A stretch of 33,369 bases of DNA from the NCBI GenBank assembly GCA_019416065.1, contig DXYB01000022.1:1-33369 (forward strand), in the 5' to 3' direction. The stretch comes from Acidaminococcus sp. (GTDB lineage: Bacteria; Bacillota; Negativicutes; Acidaminococcales; Acidaminococcaceae). Position numbers and translations under genes: made by a program. Shown here piece by piece: positions 30,211 through 33,369 of the stretch (its first letter is position 1; each line of letters starts with the position of its first letter). The notes below the pieces were generated by a model that searched no databases, was not told the DNA's origin, and saw only the letters and a list, made by a program, of their open reading frames with translations.

Positions 30211-33200
30211 TTACACAAACAGTCCGTCCATTTGCTCCCGTTCCCACGTATCCCGATACGGGTCCAGCGCCTGTAGAGCTTGACTGGCATAGGTTTGTAT
30301 CGTCCCTTTGTAGTGCCGTGCCAGTTCCGTATCCGGGAATTGCTTTTTGATTAGGGCAATGGCCATAGCCACATAGCCTGCTTCCCGTGGATTGTTCATA
30401 TTGCTCAGTTTGCTTTTTGCATCATCCAAATATCGGATGGCATCCTTTTCTTTGTTCTCCCGCAAAGAAAGCAATGCCAGATAGGATTCCACAATGGGAT
30501 GACGCCAATAAAATGCATATTTGGGAAACAGTTCGTAGGCCTGCATAAAATATTTTTTGGCCTCTTCATATCTGCCCATATTATAACAGACGACGCCGGC
30601 ATTACAAGAAAACACCACCCAGGAACTAAAGGCTTCCTGATTTTTCGCATAGTCCAGAGCTTTTTGATAGTCGTCCAGGGCTTCTTCAAAATTTCCCTGT
30701 CCACGTTTAATTTCGCCCAGATAATTGTAGGCCCCTGCAATATTTAAAGCATAGCGCCGCTGCACATTCTGGGTTACCATAAAGGTAGAAATGGATTCTT
30801 TTAATAGGCGTTCTGCCTCCTCAAATTTTCCCTGCATAATCATATTAAGGCCTTTTAACCGCAGCAAGATGCCCATTTCTTTATGATAATTGCACTCATC
30901 GGCCAAGTTTAGGGCGATTTCCAGATAGTTTTTCATTTCTTCCGTATTACCAATCTGGATATCATAAAAAATCATCTGTTTATAGCCCATCAACATGTAA
31001 TCCCTGTTGTGGACTTCTGATGCCTGTTCAATCAGGCTTAAAATATTGCGAACCCCTTTCACATACTCCCCGGTCCGGATATAATGCCGCCCCATCATAT
31101 GTAGATAGTTCATTTCCAGCTCTTTCACCTCGGGCGTTTCACCATAAGTCCGTCGGATCGTTTGCATCATCTCCTCCACTTCCCGCAGAAAATGGTCCAA
31201 GTTGATTTCGATATACTGACTTTTGGCTTCATCCGGTACCATATCCCCTGCTGACAGGACGGGGAACAATTCATTATTAAAGTTCAGGTAGTACATAAGA
31301 ATTTTCAACTGGTACCGCCCCATATTGATGAGGTCCCCAGCTTTTTCGTAGTGATATTCCAAATGCCGGTACAACTGGATATCTTGCGGAGAGTGGGTCA
31401 AGCGTTTTTCCCACAGACCGGCAATATAACCATGGAGAATTCTTAGTTTTTCGGGGGAACTTTGTTGCTGAATATAGTCTTTGAGGCGCAATTGGACAAT
31501 TTTATAAATGACTTCTGGCTGCTGCGGCACAGGCTTAATAAAATTCCGCTGCCGCAGCACTTCCAGATTCTCCAGTGCCTGGAGACTGCTCATATGCATA
31601 TATTCAGAAATCATAACCAGCGGGGCACCATCATAAAAAAGGGAAATAAAATCCAGAATCTTCTGCTGGTCACTGGTCAACGCTACGCAATTATTCTTGT
31701 AAATGGTCCGCATATTTTCTGTCAGGTTATCCAAGCGTCCCGTGGTGCGGAGTGCTTCCAGGCATTCTTTTAGAAGGAACAAATTGCCTTCCGACTCTTT
31801 GGATAGCTGATCAACCAGGGGATCGTCTACGGTAACAGGAAGATTGGCCTGCTGTGCCAACATTTTGATGGTATCCAGGGACAGAGGCTCAAGCTCCAAG
31901 ATATGCATTTTCTGATACATGGTTACGGAACTCTCAAATTTTTGCAGATTCCGATCCCGGGTAGGCTGGGCCGTAAGGAGAAAGAGAAACCGTGGGGATT
32001 TTTGATGGAGAATCAAGCTGCTTAACAAGGATAGGCTCAGAACATCCATATATTGGATATCTTCAAAGATCAAGAGAATCTGTTTTTTTTCGGCAGCCGC
32101 TTCTAGTGCCGTATAAAGGGAATGGAATATGGCATCGAAACGGAGTTGATCTTTGACTTCTGCAAGCCCCGCCTCCCGGTCCCCGCTCATATCCATTTGG
32201 GGCAGCAGTTCATAAAGCCGTATGGTATCCACATTCTGCACGACCATTTTTTCCTGTCGCAGCAGTTTTCCCAAGCCTTCCACAATGCTCGACCAGGGCC
32301 GGAGCAAAATATTTCGTTCTGGTTGAAAACAGTTAGTCTCCAGCACAACAATATCTGGCGGCAGGGATTTGACCAAGGCGTCTTTCAAAACGGTTTTACC
32401 GCTGCCTGCCGGTCCCTGCAATAACAAAGTTTTCCCATTTTTACCGGCCAAAAACGGCTGTAAAAGTGTCTTTAGCTCCTCTGTTTCTTTTTCACGACCG
32501 GTCAAGGGAACCTGTTCTGCCGTTTGGTCTGTTACTGGTAAGACAAATTTTTGGCTTTGCTGCATCAACCGTTCAATTTCCGGTGGCACGGCACTCTGCA
32601 ATTCTTCCCGGAATCTTTTCCGCATGTCCTCATAGAGTTCCGAAGCCTGCTTCATACTTCCTTGTTCACAGTAGGCTTGTAGCAAGATAACATAAATATC
32701 CTCATCATAAGGATCATGGGATAACAACAGTCGCCCGTAATAACTGGTTTTTGACAGATCTTTTACCGCAACGGATGCCTTTAGTTTCTGCCGTAGCACT
32801 TCGGTATAGAGGTTTTCCAGGTGATCCCGTTCCGTCAGATACCAGTTTTCATATTCCTCTGCATCTTTAATAAAAAAGCCCTGCAGGAAAGATCCTTGGT
32901 ACAGAGACAGCTGCCCTTCAGGATCTTTTTCAAACTCTTTCACATCTACCAGGATCTGCACTTCAGGATTGACCTTGATAATCGCTTTCCGTGGAGAAAT
33001 AAAGACATCAGGCCCTAGAATTTTTTTTGTCTCATAAATGGCATTCCGCAGATTTTTCTTAGCTATAGCATCCGGCTTATCCGCCCATAAAATGCCCGAT
33101 AGTTCATCCCGCAAAACAGTTTCCTTCACCAGCAGGTAATATACCAGCGCATTCACCTTGTTATAGGGGAAGAACACTTCTTTCCCGTTTTTGCGCAGTA

Positions 33201-33240
33201 TGGGTGCCCCCAAAAACCGTGCTTCAATCAAGCTGGACAT
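30211..33240 (-). CDS. SARP/BTAD transcription regulator with STAND ATPase and helical repeats
   Basis: This 1009-residue protein has an N-terminal winged-helix part of OmpR type (about 1-95), a bacterial transcription activation domain (about 100-225), and a P-loop ATPase with Walker A GPAGSGKT (276-283) and Walker B ILLIFEDIQYMD (388-399). A long C-terminal run of TPR-like helices (about 690-960) follows, such as AGAYNYLGEIKRGQGNFEEALDDYQKALDYAKN. This layout fits AfsR/LuxR-like STAND activators, in which the repeats sense a signal and ATP drives assembly. The ATG follows AAAGGAGG. It ends 17 bases before the DRTGG gene, so it may be co-transcribed with the redox-sensing genes. The ligand is unknown. 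Confidence 0.88.
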   Translation of the reverse strand: MSSLIEARFLGAPILRKNGKEVFFPYNKVNALVYYLLVKETVLRDELSGILWADKPDAIAKKNLRNAIYETKKILGPDVFISPRKAIIKVNPEVQILVDVKEFEKDPEGQLSLYQGSFLQGFFIKDAEEYENWYLTERDHLENLYTEVLRQKLKASVAVKDLSKTSYYGRLLLSHDPYDEDIYVILLQAYCEQGSMKQASELYEDMRKRFREELQSAVPPEIERLMQQSQKFVLPVTDQTAEQVPLTGREKETEELKTLLQPFLAGKNGKTLLLQGPAGSGKTVLKDALVKSLPPDIVVLETNCFQPERNILLRPWSSIVEGLGKLLRQEKMVVQNVDTIRLYELLPQMDMSGDREAGLAEVKDQLRFDAIFHSLYTALEAAAEKKQILLIFEDIQYMDVLSLSLLSSLILHQKSPRFLFLLTAQPTRDRNLQKFESSVTMYQKMHILELEPLSLDTIKMLAQQANLPVTVDDPLVDQLSKESEGNLFLLKECLEALRTTGRLDNLTENMRTIYKNNCVALTSDQQKILDFISLFYDGAPLVMISEYMHMSSLQALENLEVLRQRNFIKPVPQQPEVIYKIVQLRLKDYIQQQSSPEKLRILHGYIAGLWEKRLTHSPQDIQLYRHLEYHYEKAGDLINMGRYQLKILMYYLNFNNELFPVLSAGDMVPDEAKSQYIEINLDHFLREVEEMMQTIRRTYGETPEVKELEMNYLHMMGRHYIRTGEYVKGVRNILSLIEQASEVHNRDYMLMGYKQMIFYDIQIGNTEEMKNYLEIALNLADECNYHKEMGILLRLKGLNMIMQGKFEEAERLLKESISTFMVTQNVQRRYALNIAGAYNYLGEIKRGQGNFEEALDDYQKALDYAKNQEAFSSWVVFSCNAGVVCYNMGRYEEAKKYFMQAYELFPKYAFYWRHPIVESYLALLSLRENKEKDAIRYLDDAKSKLSNMNNPREAGYVAMAIALIKKQFPDTELARHYKGTIQTYASQALQALDPYRDTWEREQMDGLFV

Positions 33241-33294
33241 TGCGTTCCTCCTTTACCATGCATTTTACCTGTATAGCAGTTATAATCAGTTGTT

Positions 33295-33300
33295 ATTATA
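33295..33300 (-). promoter_or_regulatory. Possible -10 box of the SARP regulator gene, beside an IS end
   Basis: The minus strand has a perfect TATAAT about 54 bases before the ATG. The matching -35 position falls in the eight-T tract at 33316-33323, directly at the insertion-sequence tip. The original -35 region may therefore have been separated from the gene. Confidence 0.4.
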
Positions 33301-33323
33301 TCCTAAACGAAATAGAAAAAAAA

Positions 33324-33369
33324 GGTTCTATAATAAATGTTGGGGTCTTGTGGACGTTTACCTTCACAA
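33324..33369 (+). mobile_element. Terminal end of a second ISL3-like insertion sequence (rest lies right of the window)
   Basis: From 33324 the plus strand begins GGTTCTATAATAAATGTTGG. Over 22 bases it matches the left-edge terminal repeat at 18 positions. The tip points into the window and the element body runs off the right edge. The differences indicate a related but not identical element. No transposase is visible. Confidence 0.5.

Overview
The window reads as chromosomal DNA of an Acidaminococcus (Negativicutes, strictly anaerobic glutamate fermenter). The main evidence is the gene order gctA-gctB-gcdA-hgdC-hgdA-hgdB, the hydroxyglutarate operon known from A. fermentans, with subunit lengths and key residues that fit that system (GctB Glu54, HgdC Cys127 and Cys166). 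As far as I remember the A. fermentans proteins, these copies are close but not identical, so a sister species such as A. intestini is plausible. All 32 genes I accept lie on the minus strand, so transcription runs from high to low coordinates.

Layout from right to left in transcription order. (1) 33369-33324: outer end of an ISL3-like insertion sequence. (2) 33240-28096: a regulatory block made of a 1009-residue SARP/BTAD regulator with a STAND-type ATPase and helical repeats, a DRTGG-domain protein, an RsbW-like ATP-binding protein, and an [FeFe]-hydrogenase-like protein with a sensor-type active site. (3) 27979-26456: an acyl-CoA:carboxylate CoA-transferase. (4) 26325-22729: a methylmalonyl-CoA-type carboxyltransferase followed by gcdD, gcdC and gcdB, the membrane and biotin-carrier subunits of a sodium-pumping decarboxylase. 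(5) 22601-9239: one long housekeeping run holding two small membrane proteins, DUF4321, maf, radC, mreB-like, mreC, mreD, mrdA (PBP2), rodA, a radical SAM protein and its partner, rng and cca. (6) 8961-1968: the hydroxyglutarate operon, closed by a strong hairpin. (7) 1759-207: accessory DNA with an Rpn-family gene lacking its nuclease core, degenerate repeats, and a RelB/RelE-type toxin-antitoxin pair. (8) 50-1: the end of a second ISL3-like element.

The metabolic genes form one pathway split over two loci. Gct activates (R)-2-hydroxyglutarate, HgdC/HgdAB dehydrates it to glutaconyl-CoA, and GcdA moves the carboxyl group to biotin on GcdC, where GcdB decarboxylates it and exports sodium. Most interesting are: the redox-sensor-like block next to the energy genes; two different carboxyltransferases with only one visible membrane pump; and an MreB homologue in the cell-shape operon whose ATPase residues are replaced. 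No tRNA, rRNA, CRISPR array or prophage was seen.
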